From positions 1,611,705 through 1,675,704 of the forward strand of contig NC_011959.1 of NCBI RefSeq assembly GCF_000021685.1: DNA of 64,000 bases, in the 5' to 3' direction. The position numbers were made by a program, and so were the translations under genes. Positions within the stretch are counted from its first letter, which is position 1. Every line of letters starts with the position of its first letter. Below the pieces are notes generated by a model that ran no database searches, had not been told where the DNA came from, and saw only the letters and a list, made by a program, of their open reading frames with translations. This DNA comes from Thermomicrobium roseum DSM 5159 (lineage in GTDB: Bacteria > Chloroflexota > Chloroflexia > Thermomicrobiales > Thermomicrobiaceae). This document shows, one piece after another, positions 18,770 through 28,293 of the stretch.

Positions 18770-19895
18770 ATGGCACAGCCGATGCTCATCGATTTGGAAG
18801 AACTGGTCGAGCGGCTCGACCGAATCGGGGTGCGTCTTTGACCTGCCCAGCAAGCGTCAGCAGATCGAGCAGCTCGAACACGAGGCCGCTGATCCGGACC
18901 TCTGGCAGGATCCGCAGCGCGCCCAATCGCTGCTCCGGCGTCTGAGCCAGTTGCGCGACCTCGTCCAGGAATGGGAGACGCTTTCCCAGCAGGCACGTGA
19001 TCTCCTCGAGTTGCGCGCGCTGGCCAGCGACGACCTGGAGCTGGCTGGGCAGGTCGAGCAGGAGGCAACGGAACTCGCCGAGCGGGTCCGGCAGCTGGAG
19101 CTGCGTTTGCTCCTCACCGGTCAGTACGACGGGCACGACGCCATCCTGGCCGTCCATGCCGGAACCGGCGGGGTCGACGCCCAGGACTGGGCCGAGATGC
19201 TCTTGCGCATGTACCTGCGCTGGGCACAGCGGGCCGGCTTTGCGGCCGAAGTCGTCGATCTCCTGGAGGGGGAAGAGGCAGGGATCAAGAGTGCGACCGT
19301 CGAGGTCCGTGGCCCCTACGCGTACGGCTACCTGAAGGGAGAGGCCGGGACGCACCGACTGGTGCGACTTTCCCCGTTCGATGCGGCGCACCGGCGACAC
19401 ACCTCGTTCGCGCTCGTCGAGGTCCTGCCACTCGTCGAGGAGGATGACGACGTCGAGATCCGTGAGGAGGACATCCGCATCGATACCTTCCGCGCCTCCG
19501 GCCATGGTGGCCAGCACGTCAACAAGACCGAGTCCGCGGTGCGCATCACGCACCTGCCGACCGGGATCGTGGTCACCTGCCAGAACGAGCGCTCGCAGAT
19601 TCAGAACCGCGAGACGGCGATGAAGATCCTCAAGGCGCGGCTCCTGGAGCTGAAGATCCGGCAGCGTCAGGAAGAGCAGGCCCGCCTCAAGGGGAAGCCG
19701 GTGGTGACCGGGTGGGGAAACCGGATCCGCTCCTACGTCCTGCACCCGTATACGATGGTCACCGACCACCGCACCGAGGTCAGCACGCCGAATATCCAGG
19801 CGGTCCTGGAAGGGGAAATCGATCCGTTCATCGAGGCCTACTTGCACCAGCAGGCAGCCGAGGGTGAGGAGACGGCTGCGGCGAGCGACCGCTAG
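18770..19895 (+). CDS. prfB: Peptide chain release factor 2, with programmed +1 frameshift
   Basis: The gene starts at ATG 18770 (GGGAGGTGGTGGACG upstream). It reads 23 codons to an in-frame TGA at 18839-18841 and continues in the +1 frame from 18840: join(18770..18838, 18840..19895), about 374 residues. The slip site is CTT TGA C, the classical RF2 autoregulatory site. The product has the stop-codon-recognition tripeptide SPF (VRLSPFDAAHRR) and the GGQ motif (SGHGGQHVNKTES). RF2 terminates at UGA and UAA; low RF2 favours the frameshift and thus its own synthesis. The 3' end overlaps the next gene by 32 bases. Confidence 0.96.
18836..18842 (+). promoter_or_regulatory. RF2 programmed +1 frameshift site
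   Basis: CTTTGAC: peptidyl-tRNA-Leu on CTT slips to TTT over the poorly terminated TGA. A G-rich GGGG lies 7 bases upstream of the CTT, in about the place of the stimulatory Shine-Dalgarno-like element. The downstream frame is intact for over 350 codons. Confidence 0.92.
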
Positions 19896-21105
19896 TCTCC
19901 TGCTCCTCGCGTTCCTGGCACTCGGCCCGAGCGCGAGCCTGGCCGCACCGCGGGTCCAGTTCCAGGACCTGGGTGCGGCCGTCGCGTTTCCCGAGCGCAT
20001 CGTCTTCACGCTGGTCGCCGAAGCCGCGCAGCCGATCGAGCGAGTGGAGCTCCGCTACCGACCGGTCGACGGCGAGGTCACCTTCGTCGCCCGTCCACCG
20101 GTGGAGCCAGGAACGACCGTCCGTCTGCGCTACGCGCGCGACATGCGCGTCAACTATCTGCCGCCGTTCATCGACCTCGCCTATCGCTGGCGGCTCGTCC
20201 TGGCTGACGGCAGCGTCGTCGAATCGCCCGAGCAACGGCTGGCGTATCGCGACACGCGCTACCGGTGGGTGGAGCGGAGCCGCGGGCCAGTCCAGCTCTT
20301 CAGCACCGTGACCGACCCGGAGTACATCGAAACAGCGCTGGCGGTGAGCGAGCGGGCCATCGTCCGCTTCGGCCAGCGCTTCGGTGTCGCGCTCAGCGGC
20401 CCAGTGCGGATCGTCCTCTACCCATCACCGGAGGCACTGCGGACTGCCTTGCCGCTTCAGAGCGAGGAATGGATCGGCGGTGTCGCCATCCCGGAGTACC
20501 GGCTCGTGCTGGGAGGTGTGGCAGCGGGGCCGGGCGCGGAAGAGGAACTGGCACGCCTGCTCAGTCACGAGGTGCTGCACCTGGTCATCGCGCAGGCGAC
20601 CGAGAACCCCTTCAGCACGCCGCCGGCGTGGCTCGACGAGGGCCTGGCGACGCTCTACCAGGAGGTAGCCGAGCCGTGGCTGGACACCGCACTGGAGCGC
20701 GCTCGCCGGTCGGGGACGCTCCCCTCGCTGCGGGCCCTGAGCGCCAGCTTCGGAACCGATCCGGAGGCAGCCCTGCTCGGCTATGCGGCCAACCGGAGCG
20801 TCGTCGAGTACCTGGTGACGACCTACGGCGAGGAGGGGATCGCTCGGCTCCTGGCGGCCTACCGCGAGGGAGTAAGCGACGACGAGGCGCTCGCCGAGAG
20901 CCTGGGAATCGACGTCGACCAGCTGGACCGCGCGTGGCGGGCCTGGCTCGCCCAACGCGCGATCCGCCCAGCAGAGCCGCGCGCGGCCAATCCGCTCCTC
21001 CCGGTGAGCGCGGCAGGCAGCGTGGCGGGTATCGTGCTCGTCCGGCGTGCCTGTCGGACCCGGTGCCGGAGCCGGCGGCCGCGCCCCACAGCACCGCAGC
21101 ACTGA
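19864..21105 (+). CDS. Secreted peptidase-MA-like metalloprotease
   Basis: The 413-residue product starts at GTG inside the end of prfB. It has a signal peptide (basic start, LLLLAFLALGPSASLAA), a beta-rich N-terminal region, then a gluzincin core: HEVLHLVIAQ around residue 238 with the downstream glutamate in WLDEGLATLY. The C-terminus may include a weak hydrophobic segment (VSAAGSVAGIVLV) before a Cys/Arg-rich end. This matches the peptidase_MA_2 family found in Chloroflexota and Actinomycetota; substrate unknown. It is probably co-transcribed with prfB. Confidence 0.72.
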   Translation: MRRRLRRATASLLLLAFLALGPSASLAAPRVQFQDLGAAVAFPERIVFTLVAEAAQPIERVELRYRPVDGEVTFVARPPVEPGTTVRLRYARDMRVNYLPPFIDLAYRWRLVLADGSVVESPEQRLAYRDTRYRWVERSRGPVQLFSTVTDPEYIETALAVSERAIVRFGQRFGVALSGPVRIVLYPSPEALRTALPLQSEEWIGGVAIPEYRLVLGGVAAGPGAEEELARLLSHEVLHLVIAQATENPFSTPPAWLDEGLATLYQEVAEPWLDTALERARRSGTLPSLRALSASFGTDPEAALLGYAANRSVVEYLVTTYGEEGIARLLAAYREGVSDDEALAESLGIDVDQLDRAWRAWLAQRAIRPAEPRAANPLLPVSAAGSVAGIVLVRRACRTRCRSRRPRPTAPQH

Positions 21106-21137
21106 CCGGCCAGCCGTCCCTTTCTCGCGCCGCGACC

Positions 21138-21166
21138 TTGACACGATTCGTAGCAAGGCTTATCCT
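21138..21166 (+). promoter_or_regulatory. Sigma-A promoter of hrcA-grpE-dnaK
   Basis: TTGACA, a 17-base spacer and TATCCT, a near-consensus vegetative promoter. The predicted start (about 21173) falls just before or at the CIRCE operator, so HrcA binding would block transcription. Confidence 0.75.
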
Positions 21167-21175
21167 TGCCGTAGG

Positions 21176-21202
21176 CTAGCACTCGGCGGGAGCGAGTGCT
21201 AA
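21176..21202. promoter_or_regulatory. CIRCE operator (HrcA-binding site)
   Basis: CTAGCACTC, nine bases, GAGTGCTAA. It matches the CIRCE consensus except for the first base (C for T). It is 11 bases before the hrcA ATG, so HrcA represses its own operon and heat relieves it. Confidence 0.95.
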
Positions 21203-21212
21203 GCGAGGTGCC

Positions 21213-22259
21213 ATGAGCGTGCAGCTGACGGAACGACAGCGACAGATCCTGCGTCACGTGGTCGAGGAATACCTGCGCTCGGGTCGCGCGGTGGGCTCGA
21301 AGGCGCTGGTCGAGCGCGCGTCGCTCAGCGTGAGCCCGGCCACGGTGCGCAACGACATGAGCGTGCTGGAGGCGCTGGATTTCCTCGCCCACCCGCACAC
21401 CTCAGCGGGGCGTGTCCCCACCGAGCACGGGTTACGCTACTACGTCCAGCACTTGATGGAGGAGAGCCAGCTCTCGTCGGAAGAGCAGCTGATGATCCGG
21501 CATCAGTTCCGGCAGGTCGAGCAGCAGGTTCCGAGCTGGCTCAAGCTGGCGGCCTCGGTGCTGGCGGAGACGAGCGGCAACGTCGGGCTGGTGACGCCGC
21601 CGCGCGCCCGCGTGGAGCGCCTGCGCCACTTCGAGCTGATCAGCCTGCGCCGGCGTGTGGTGCTGCTCGTCCTGGTGACGCAATCGGGGACGATCCACCA
21701 GTCGCTGCTCGAGCTGCCGCAACCGCTGGAGCAGGAGGAGCTGAGCGCGCTCAGCCAGCGCCTCAATCCGGAGTTGCGCTGGCTGGACCGCGCGGCGATC
21801 GAGCGACGCGCCCAGGGTGCCGAACCGACCGTGGCACTCGTCCTCCAGCGTCTCGCCGAGGCGCTGCATTTCATCGAGCACCAGCAGCGGTCCGAGCTGT
21901 ACGCCGAAGGGCTGGAACACGTCATCCGGCAGCCGGAGTTCGCGCAGGCCAATCTGGCGCACCTTTTGCTGGAAGTGCTCCGCGGTGGCATGCTCTTGAC
22001 CTGGCTCCTGCCGCGGCTGGATCCGAGCGAGGAGGTGCGCGTGCTGATCGGTTCGGACCTGGCACTGCGCGAGCTGCGCCCGTTCAGCCTGATCCTCACC
22101 GCCTATCGCTCGGGAGCGGAGAGCACCGGCTGGCTGGGCGTGCTGGGTCCGCAGCGGATGGCCTACGCGCGCGCCGTCGCGGCGGTGCGCTTCCTCGCTT
22201 CGGTCGTTTCCGAGTTGATGAGCGAGCTCTCCGGTGGGCCGGATCGGGAGGGAGGATGA
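21213..22259 (+). CDS. hrcA: Heat-inducible transcription repressor HrcA
   Basis: The 348-residue protein has the N-terminal winged helix (TERQRQILRHVVEEYLRSG, then SPATVRNDMSVLEALDF and HTSAGRVPTEHGLRYYV) and the GAF-like dimerisation half with FAQANLAHLLLEVLRGG. HrcA binds CIRCE and is kept active by GroE or DnaK depending on species. The adjacent CIRCE confirms the assignment. The stop codon overlaps the region just before grpE. Confidence 0.96.
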   Translation: MSVQLTERQRQILRHVVEEYLRSGRAVGSKALVERASLSVSPATVRNDMSVLEALDFLAHPHTSAGRVPTEHGLRYYVQHLMEESQLSSEEQLMIRHQFRQVEQQVPSWLKLAASVLAETSGNVGLVTPPRARVERLRHFELISLRRRVVLLVLVTQSGTIHQSLLELPQPLEQEELSALSQRLNPELRWLDRAAIERRAQGAEPTVALVLQRLAEALHFIEHQQRSELYAEGLEHVIRQPEFAQANLAHLLLEVLRGGMLLTWLLPRLDPSEEVRVLIGSDLALRELRPFSLILTAYRSGAESTGWLGVLGPQRMAYARAVAAVRFLASVVSELMSELSGGPDREGG

Positions 22260-22261
22260 CG

Positions 22262-22918
22262 ATGGACGAGCGACACGAACCGATGGAGCAGGCGCAAGCG
22301 AGCGAGCCGGTCGCCGAGGCAGTCGCCGAGCCGGTGCCGGTGGCCAGCGAGGTGGCGACACCGGAAGAGGTTCAGCCACCACCGCTCGGCCCGGCTGACG
22401 AGGTGGAAGCGTTGCGGCAGGAGATCGAGCACCTCAAGCAGCTCAGCGAGGAGTATCTGGACCAGGCGCGGCGGGCGCGCGCCGAGTTCCTGAACTACAA
22501 GCGCCGGGTGGAGCAGGAGCTGGAAGAGTTCAAGCACCTGGCGCACATGGAACTGATCGCCAAGCTCCTGCCGGTCCTCGACGACTTCCATCTGGCGATC
22601 GCCCACCTGCCGCCGGACGTCGCCGACTCCCCCTGGGTGCAGGGGCTGCTCCTGATCGAGCGCAAGCTCTGGAGCGTGCTGGAAGCCGAGGGGGTTCAGC
22701 CGATCGAGGCGGTCGGCAAGCCGTTCTCGCCCGAGGAGCACGAGGCGGTGGCGGTGAGCGGCGAAGGGCCGCACCATGTGGTGGTCGAGGAGATCCGGCG
22801 CGGGTACCGGCTGCGCGGGCGGGTACTGCGCCCGGCACTGGTCCGGGTCGAGCGTCGGGCGAGTCCACCGGAAACGCCAGGAGAGACCATGACGGACGGA
22901 AAGCGAGGTGAGGAGTAA
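22262..22918 (+). CDS. grpE: Nucleotide exchange factor GrpE
   Basis: About 218 residues. An acidic, Val/Glu/Pro-rich N-terminal tail is followed by the long coiled coil ([36 protein letters not shown]) and the beta domain ([19 protein letters not shown], then [20 protein letters not shown]). It releases ADP from DnaK. The ATG at 22262 is preferred because GGAGG lies 6 bases before it; an in-frame ATG at 22256 adds two residues. It ends 2 bases before dnaK. Confidence 0.95.
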   Translation: MDERHEPMEQAQASEPVAEAVAEPVPVASEVATPEEVQPPPLGPADEVEALRQEIEHLKQLSEEYLDQARRARAEFLNYKRRVEQELEEFKHLAHMELIAKLLPVLDDFHLAIAHLPPDVADSPWVQGLLLIERKLWSVLEAEGVQPIEAVGKPFSPEEHEAVAVSGEGPHHVVVEEIRRGYRLRGRVLRPALVRVERRASPPETPGETMTDGKRGEE

Positions 22919-22920
22919 CC

Positions 22921-24822
22921 ATGGGACGAGTCATCGGAATCGACTTGGGAACCACCAACTCGGTGATGGCGGTGATCGAAGGCGGTGAGCCGGTCGTGAT
23001 CCCCAACGCGGAGGGGGAGCGACTGACACCCTCGGTCGTGGCGATCACGCCGACCGGCGAACGTCTGGTCGGTCGTTTCGCCAAGCGCCAGGCGATCACC
23101 AATCCGGAGAACACCATCTATTCGATCAAGCGCTTCATGGGTCGGCGCTTCGACGACCCGGAAGTGCAGCGCACCATCAAGCTGGTGCCCTACCAGGTCC
23201 GGCGTGCCCAGAACGGCGGTGTCGAGGTCAAGATGGGTGACCGCTGGTACACGCCACAGGAGATCTCGGCCATGATCCTGCAGAAGCTCAAGCAGGACGC
23301 CGAGGCCTACCTGGGTGAAACGGTCGACAAGGCGGTCATCACCGTGCCGGCCTACTTCGACGACAGCCAGCGGAACGCGACCAAGGACGCCGGCCGGATC
23401 GCCGGGCTGGAAGTGCTCCGCATCATCAACGAGCCTACCGCCTCGGCCCTCGCCTACGGGCTGGACAAGAAGGGCGAGGAGAAGGTGGCGGTCTACGACC
23501 TGGGTGGTGGGACCTACGACATCTCGATCCTCGACATCTCGGAAGGGGTCTTCCAGGTCCTGGCCACCAACGGCGACACCCACCTGGGTGGCGACGACTT
23601 CGACCAGCGGATCATCGACTGGCTCTGCGACGAGTTCAAGCGCGAGACCGGGATCGACCTGCGCCAGGACCGGATGGCGCTTCAGCGCCTGAAGGAAGCA
23701 GCCGAGAAGGCTAAGATCGAGCTCTCCAGCGTGCAGCAGACGGAGATCAACCTGCCGTTCATCACGGCGGACGCCACCGGACCCAAGCACCTGGTCAAGA
23801 CGCTGACGCGCTCCAAGCTGGAGCAACTGGTTGCCGATCTCGTGGAGAAGACGATCCCGCCCATGGAGCAGGCGCTCAAGGACGCGGGGCTCTCGCCGCG
23901 CGACGTCGACGAGGTGGTGCTGGTCGGCGGACAGACACGGATGCCGCTCATCCAGCGCAAGGTGCAGGAGTTCTTCGGCAAGGAGCCGCACAAGGGGATC
24001 AACCCGGACGAGGTCGTGGCAATCGGCGCGGCGATCCAGGCGGGCGTCCTGGCCGGTGAGGTCAAGGAGGTCCTGCTGCTCGACGTCACGCCGCTCACAC
24101 TGGCCATCGAGACGCTGGGTGGGGTGGCGACACCGATCATCCCGCGCAACACGACCATCCCGACCCGCAAGAGCCAGATCTTCACCACGGCGTCCGACAA
24201 CCAGACCCAGGTGGAGATCCACGTCGTGCAGGGCGAGCGGCCGATGGCGGCCGACAACAAGACGCTCGGCCGGTTCATCCTGGACGGTATCCCGCCGGCA
24301 CCGCGCGGCGTGCCGAAGATCGAAGTGACCTTCGACATCGACGCCAACGGTATCCTGACCGTCTCGGCGCGCGACCTGGCGACCGGTCGCGAGCAGAAGA
24401 TCACGATCACGGCCTCGACCGGCCTGACCGAGGAAGAGATCCAGCGCATGATCCGCGAGGCGGAGGAGCACGCCGAGGAGGACCGCCGCAAGCGGGAGGC
24501 GATCGAGCTGCGCAACCAGGCCGAGGCGCTCCTCTACCAGGCCGAGAAGACGCTGAACGAGTTCTCGGACCGCATCCCGTCCGAGCTCAAGCTCGAGCTC
24601 GAGAACAAGATGCAGGCGGTGCGCGAAATCGTCGAGCGCGATCCGATGAACACGGCGCGCCTGCGCCCGGCCTACGACGAGCTGGCGCGGACCCTCTCCC
24701 AGGTCGGCGCCCGCATGTACGAGCAGGCCGGCGCGACGGCCTCAACCGGGCCGGACGGCGGTGGGCGCACGAGCGGTGCGCCCGGCGAGGAGACGGTCGA
24801 GGGCGAGTACCGCGAGGTGTGA
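22921..24822 (+). CDS. dnaK: Chaperone protein DnaK (Hsp70)
   Basis: The 633-residue protein is complete. The ATPase domain starts [21 protein letters not shown] and has the phosphate loops [14 protein letters not shown] and [11 protein letters not shown]. The linker is [19 protein letters not shown]. The substrate-binding beta domain and helical lid follow, and the tail is Gly/Glu-rich. It works with GrpE (upstream) and a DnaJ that is not in this window. Length and motifs are normal. Confidence 0.98.
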   Translation: MGRVIGIDLGTTNSVMAVIEGGEPVVIPNAEGERLTPSVVAITPTGERLVGRFAKRQAITNPENTIYSIKRFMGRRFDDPEVQRTIKLVPYQVRRAQNGGVEVKMGDRWYTPQEISAMILQKLKQDAEAYLGETVDKAVITVPAYFDDSQRNATKDAGRIAGLEVLRIINEPTASALAYGLDKKGEEKVAVYDLGGGTYDISILDISEGVFQVLATNGDTHLGGDDFDQRIIDWLCDEFKRETGIDLRQDRMALQRLKEAAEKAKIELSSVQQTEINLPFITADATGPKHLVKTLTRSKLEQLVADLVEKTIPPMEQALKDAGLSPRDVDEVVLVGGQTRMPLIQRKVQEFFGKEPHKGINPDEVVAIGAAIQAGVLAGEVKEVLLLDVTPLTLAIETLGGVATPIIPRNTTIPTRKSQIFTTASDNQTQVEIHVVQGERPMAADNKTLGRFILDGIPPAPRGVPKIEVTFDIDANGILTVSARDLATGREQKITITASTGLTEEEIQRMIREAEEHAEEDRRKREAIELRNQAEALLYQAEKTLNEFSDRIPSELKLELENKMQAVREIVERDPMNTARLRPAYDELARTLSQVGARMYEQAGATASTGPDGGGRTSGAPGEETVEGEYREV

Positions 24823-24841
24823 GGGACGAACCCGCATCCCC

Positions 24842-24906
24842 GGCGCGCTGGGTCGCCCCGGAGCACCCCTCACCCTGCCGCCCCGTGAGGGCGGCCCCAG
24901 CGCGCC
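24842..24906 (+). terminator. Nested stem-loop after dnaK
   Basis: A perfect 11-bp outer stem pairs 24842-24852 with 24896-24906. It encloses an inner CCTCAC/GTGAGG hairpin. There is no U-tract, so it may work with Rho or as a 3' stabiliser. Confidence 0.45.
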
Positions 24907-24999
24907 GCCTCGCCCCGCCCGAGACCGCACGGCGCAGCCGATTCCGGCGACGATCACCGGTCCGATCCACCATCCGGACGATGCTGTCGCCACCGTGTG

Positions 25000-25830
25000 A
25001 CGCCGGTGGTGGTCTGCCAGCCCTGCCGGGCCGGCGGGTCAGGCACCGCCTGACCCCTACCAGACGGAGGGGTCGCGCATCATGGTGATGCCGCTGTCCC
25101 CGATCGGGGATGGGTCGTCCCACCTGTGTAGGGGCGAGGCGCTGCCTCGCCCGCCCGCGCCGATAGGCGCGGCGATTCCGCAGCACGAACGGGCGCATCG
25201 CGATGGGAATGGCACATCCTCGATCGGCGACGGGACGATGACCGGCCCTGCCGGGCCGGCGGGTCAGGCAGCGCCTGACCCCTACAAAATGGGGGATACC
25301 GCCCCACCGTGGCAGGCAGGTGCGGCACCGGTGATGCGTCCGCCCATTCATGTAGGGGCGAGGCGCCGCCTCGCCCGCCCGCGCCATGGGCGCGGCGATT
25401 CAACGTAGCCGACACGTCTCGCACGACACGCAGCGCAGACCAGCCGAGCGGCCCTCTCCACGATCGCCCGGCCGTGAACGGCCGGGCTCAGTCCCCAAGC
25501 CGGCTGAAGCCGGCTGATCCACACGGCGCCTGCACCCAGCCGATCGACCCGGGCGCCTAGGCGCCGCACAGCCCCCTTCAGGGGGCTTGCGGACTGAGCC
25601 CGGGGCTGAAGCCCCGGGCGTTCGGTGCCCACCACCCCCGCCGTGGTCATCACCGCACCGCGGCACCCATCGGCATGCGTTGCCGGCCCCGGCGGGCCGG
25701 TGGGTCAGGCACCGCCTGACCCCGACCGGACGGGGGCGGTCGTACCGGACCGTGGCGCACACCTGCCCGGTCAGCGATGCGCCGCCCCGACCTCGTCGAG
25801 GCGAGGCGCCGCGGAGCATTCCACCCACCC
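25000..25830. repeat. Hairpin-repeat island 2 (A-B-A-B-C-A-B)
   Basis: This is the same composite as island 1. Type A hairpins lie at 25036, 25261 and 25702, type B near 25131 and 25354 with a degenerate one near 25800, and element C at about 25400-25650. The core after the A at 25261 (25286-25350) is nearly identical to the one in island 3 (30152-30215). The first core (25061-25125) is nearly identical to one in island 5 (36635-36690). No gene is supported between dnaK and 25887. Confidence 0.85.
25466..25619. repeat. Element C, copy 2 (last hairpin loop inverted)
   Basis: The four-hairpin core matches copy 1, with hairpin 1 at 25466-25487. The last hairpin (25598-25619) has loop TGAA, whereas all other copies have TTCA between the same arms. 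Confidence 0.85.
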
Positions 25831-25886
25831 CCTGTCCGTTTCGGCGCCCCTCGTGCTGTGTCCTTCTATGGAAGGGAGGACGACGG

Positions 25887-26390
25887 ATGCACGACGGCAC
25901 ACCGCTCGCCCCACCGATGCCACTAGACACACCGGCCCAGACTGCTCCAGCAGCTGGTCCGCCGGACACCGCCCCACCCGCCGCGCTGCCCACGGCCAGC
26001 CCGCCAGCCAGCGCGCCAGCCGCACCCACCGCGCCGGACGCTCCGCCGCCGAGCGCACCCGACGCGCCAGAGACGGCGCCGCCCGAGAGCGACGACCCGG
26101 TAACAGCCGCTCCCGCGCCGCTGACGCCGGTACCGCTCGACGCACTGCGCGCACTGGTGCTGCGCGCCTACCCGGAGGCGCTCCCCGAACTGGTCACCGG
26201 CGAGACGCTGGAGGCGCTCCTGGCCAGCGCCGAGCGTGCCGTCGCGCTCCGGGCTCGCCTGCTGGCTGAGGCGCAGCGGGCAGTCCCGCCGGTCAGTGCC
26301 GGGGCACCGCGGCGCATCGCCGAGGCCGAGGCCGGGCGGCTCTCGCCGCTCGAGAAGATCGCCCGGGCGCTCGAGCGCGAGCGGAGCTGA
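25887..26390 (+). CDS. Pro/Ala-rich small protein, phage scaffold-like (tentative)
   Basis: The 167-residue product has a strong binding site (GGAAGGGAGGACGACGG). The first about 90 residues are almost only Pro, Ala, Thr and Asp, probably disordered. The C-terminal about 75 residues are helical and charged (LDALRALVLRAYPEALPELV, then ETLEALLASAERAVALRARLLAE). I do not recognise the family. An acidic disordered region plus a helical tail, placed 3 bases before a tail-type gene, would fit a phage scaffold or head-tail assembly factor, but this is inference. Base composition equals its neighbours. Confidence 0.6.
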   Translation: MHDGTPLAPPMPLDTPAQTAPAAGPPDTAPPAALPTASPPASAPAAPTAPDAPPPSAPDAPETAPPESDDPVTAAPAPLTPVPLDALRALVLRAYPEALPELVTGETLEALLASAERAVALRARLLAEAQRAVPPVSAGAPRRIAEAEAGRLSPLEKIARALERERS

Positions 26391-26393
26391 GCC

Positions 26394-28178
26394 GTGGAAG
26401 TCGAACTGGCGGGACTCCCGCTCGTCGTCCTGCCGGGCACCTACCGGCGGGAGAGCGAGTCGCGCCGCCCGACCGGCCCGGTGCGCCTGGCCGTGCGCGG
26501 CTTCGCCAGCGGTGGGCAGGCGCTCCAGCGCGCCGCCGACCGCTACTGGCAGGCGCTCGGCGCGCTGCCCGTCTGGGAGGGGCAGGGGCTGGCCGCCGGC
26601 CCCGCGCTCCGCGCGGTAGGCGCCCCGGCCAACTGGCCGCTGGCGAGCCCAGCCTGGAGCGGGATCCTGGCGCCCGAGGTCCACTTGGTGGCGGGCAGCC
26701 GCCAGTGGCGCCAGGCCGGCTCGCCGGGCGGTCCCTTCGCTGGCTTGGCCGAGGTGCGCACGCTGGCGGCGACGGTGAGCGACGCCTGCCAGATGGGGAC
26801 GCGTCTCCTCCTGGCGCACGGCACGGCGACCCAGGTCTCCAGCATCGACCTGGCGGCCGGGAGCTACACGACTGGCTACTACCAGGCCACAGCGCGCCTC
26901 ATCGCCACCGACGGCCAGGCCGGCTACCTCGTCCCCACCGCGACCGGCCAGGACGACCGGCTGCTCCGCTACACGGCGGCGACCACCTCCACGACCTTCC
27001 TGCTGGACGCGCCGGTACGGCGGCTCGCCAGTCATGCCGGCTTCGTCTGGGCGCTGACGCGGACCGCGCTCTGGCGGCTCAAGGGGACGACAGCGGAACT
27101 CCTCTTCACCCACCCGCCGCTCCTGGCCGAAGACGACGGCGCCTTCCTGGTCGGGCACGGCACCGCCCTCTACACCTGGCTGGCCGGTCGCGTGCACCGC
27201 GCCGACACCACCGGCACGGTGCGCGGCTGGACGCCGACCGGCCCGTCCGGACTGGCGACCCGCGGGGCAGCCAGCGCCGGTGGCTACCTCTGGGTGACCG
27301 TCCAGGACTCCGCGAGCGGCCGCTGGCAACTCTGGGCCACCCCGGGCCGGCTGGCCAGCCTACAGGGGCTCGCGCTCGACTGGGAGAAGGCCGAACCCTG
27401 GTATCTGGTCGAGGAGTGGGCGGATGCCGGCGCCGGCTGGCCGGTGGCGGTAGGCGGGCGACACCCCGACCTCGACCTCCTGCTCGGGCGCGCGAGCTCG
27501 AGCGGGCTCCTGGCCCTCCAGGCGCTGCCGCGACCCGGTTATCCGGGTCGGCGCGCCAGCTTCCAGGTGGCCAGCGGGCTCCTGACCGCGCTGCCAGCGG
27601 CGCGCCTTCCCTGGCTGGGGGTGGGGACTGCGCTGGCCTGGCTGGATGGGGGCGGCACGCCGGTGAGCGTCCAGCTGGGCTGGAGCCTGGATGCCGGGTC
27701 GAGCTGGAGCTGGGGCCCGGCTCGGGCGGTCGGCGGAACACCGCGCGGCTTTCTGGTGCTCGAGGAGCGGTTCGCGCCGCCGCTCGAGGCGGCCGCGCTC
27801 CAGGTGCAGGTCGCGGTGAGCGGGGTGAGCGACTGGTCGCCGGCCGTCGTGGGGCTGTGGGGGCTGGGTGCGACCAGCGCGACCGGTGGGAGCGGGGCGA
27901 GCGAGAGCCAGTGGCTGCCGCGCCGGCGCTGGCGGCTGGCGGTGCAGCTCGGGCCGCTCCTGCCGCGGGCCGACGGCGCGCAAGACACCCGCGACCCGAC
28001 CCTGTTGGCCGGGCTGCTCTGGGACGCCTGGCGGAGCGGCGCGCCGCTCGCCTTCCGCGACGTCGATGCGCCGTCCGGTGCGACGGTGCTGGTGCAAGTG
28101 GCCGCGTTGGAGGAGCGCCTCGGCGGGGTCACCCCCGCCGAAGCCCGCCGCCTCGAGCTCGAGCTGGTGGAGGTGTAA
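26394..28178 (+). CDS. Large phage tail/fibre-type structural protein (tentative)
   Basis: The 594-residue protein starts at GTG 3 bases after the previous gene (GGAG 8 bases upstream). It has no signal peptide or membrane segment. The middle is a series of short beta-rich units with aromatic-Gly-Leu patterns (LRRYTAATTST-like, FVWALTRTALWRL, YLWVTVQDSASGRWQLWAT), suggesting a beta-propeller or fibre. The C-terminal about 80 residues (LLWDAWRSGAPLAFRDVD, then VLVQVAALEERLGGV and LELELVEV) resemble the insertion-bearing beta domains of siphophage tail proteins. The precise role (tail tip, fibre, decoration) is unknown. The two-gene unit ends at a strong bidirectional hairpin. Confidence 0.55.
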   Translation: MEVELAGLPLVVLPGTYRRESESRRPTGPVRLAVRGFASGGQALQRAADRYWQALGALPVWEGQGLAAGPALRAVGAPANWPLASPAWSGILAPEVHLVAGSRQWRQAGSPGGPFAGLAEVRTLAATVSDACQMGTRLLLAHGTATQVSSIDLAAGSYTTGYYQATARLIATDGQAGYLVPTATGQDDRLLRYTAATTSTTFLLDAPVRRLASHAGFVWALTRTALWRLKGTTAELLFTHPPLLAEDDGAFLVGHGTALYTWLAGRVHRADTTGTVRGWTPTGPSGLATRGAASAGGYLWVTVQDSASGRWQLWATPGRLASLQGLALDWEKAEPWYLVEEWADAGAGWPVAVGGRHPDLDLLLGRASSSGLLALQALPRPGYPGRRASFQVASGLLTALPAARLPWLGVGTALAWLDGGGTPVSVQLGWSLDAGSSWSWGPARAVGGTPRGFLVLEERFAPPLEAAALQVQVAVSGVSDWSPAVVGLWGLGATSATGGSGASESQWLPRRRWRLAVQLGPLLPRADGAQDTRDPTLLAGLLWDAWRSGAPLAFRDVDAPSGATVLVQVAALEERLGGVTPAEARRLELELVEV

Positions 28179-28206
28179 AAACCGCGAGTCCCTCCGGGGG
28201 CCTAAT

Positions 28207-28235
28207 CGAGCCCCGCTCGCGATGAGCGGGGCTCG
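28207..28235. terminator. Bidirectional hairpin between convergent genes
   Basis: A perfect 12-bp stem (28207-28218 with 28224-28235) and a 5-base loop sit between the converging genes ending at 28178 and 28294. Confidence 0.6.
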
Positions 28236-28293
28236 AGTGGAACACCTGCGAAGTTCCAAACGGCACGTCATAGCCAAGTGTTATCATGAACTC

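Noticed and set aside
22696..24471. 591-codon open frame antisense to dnaK
   Set aside because: A well-known artefact of G+C-rich dnaK genes; its content mirrors the dnaK codon pattern and the sense gene is complete.
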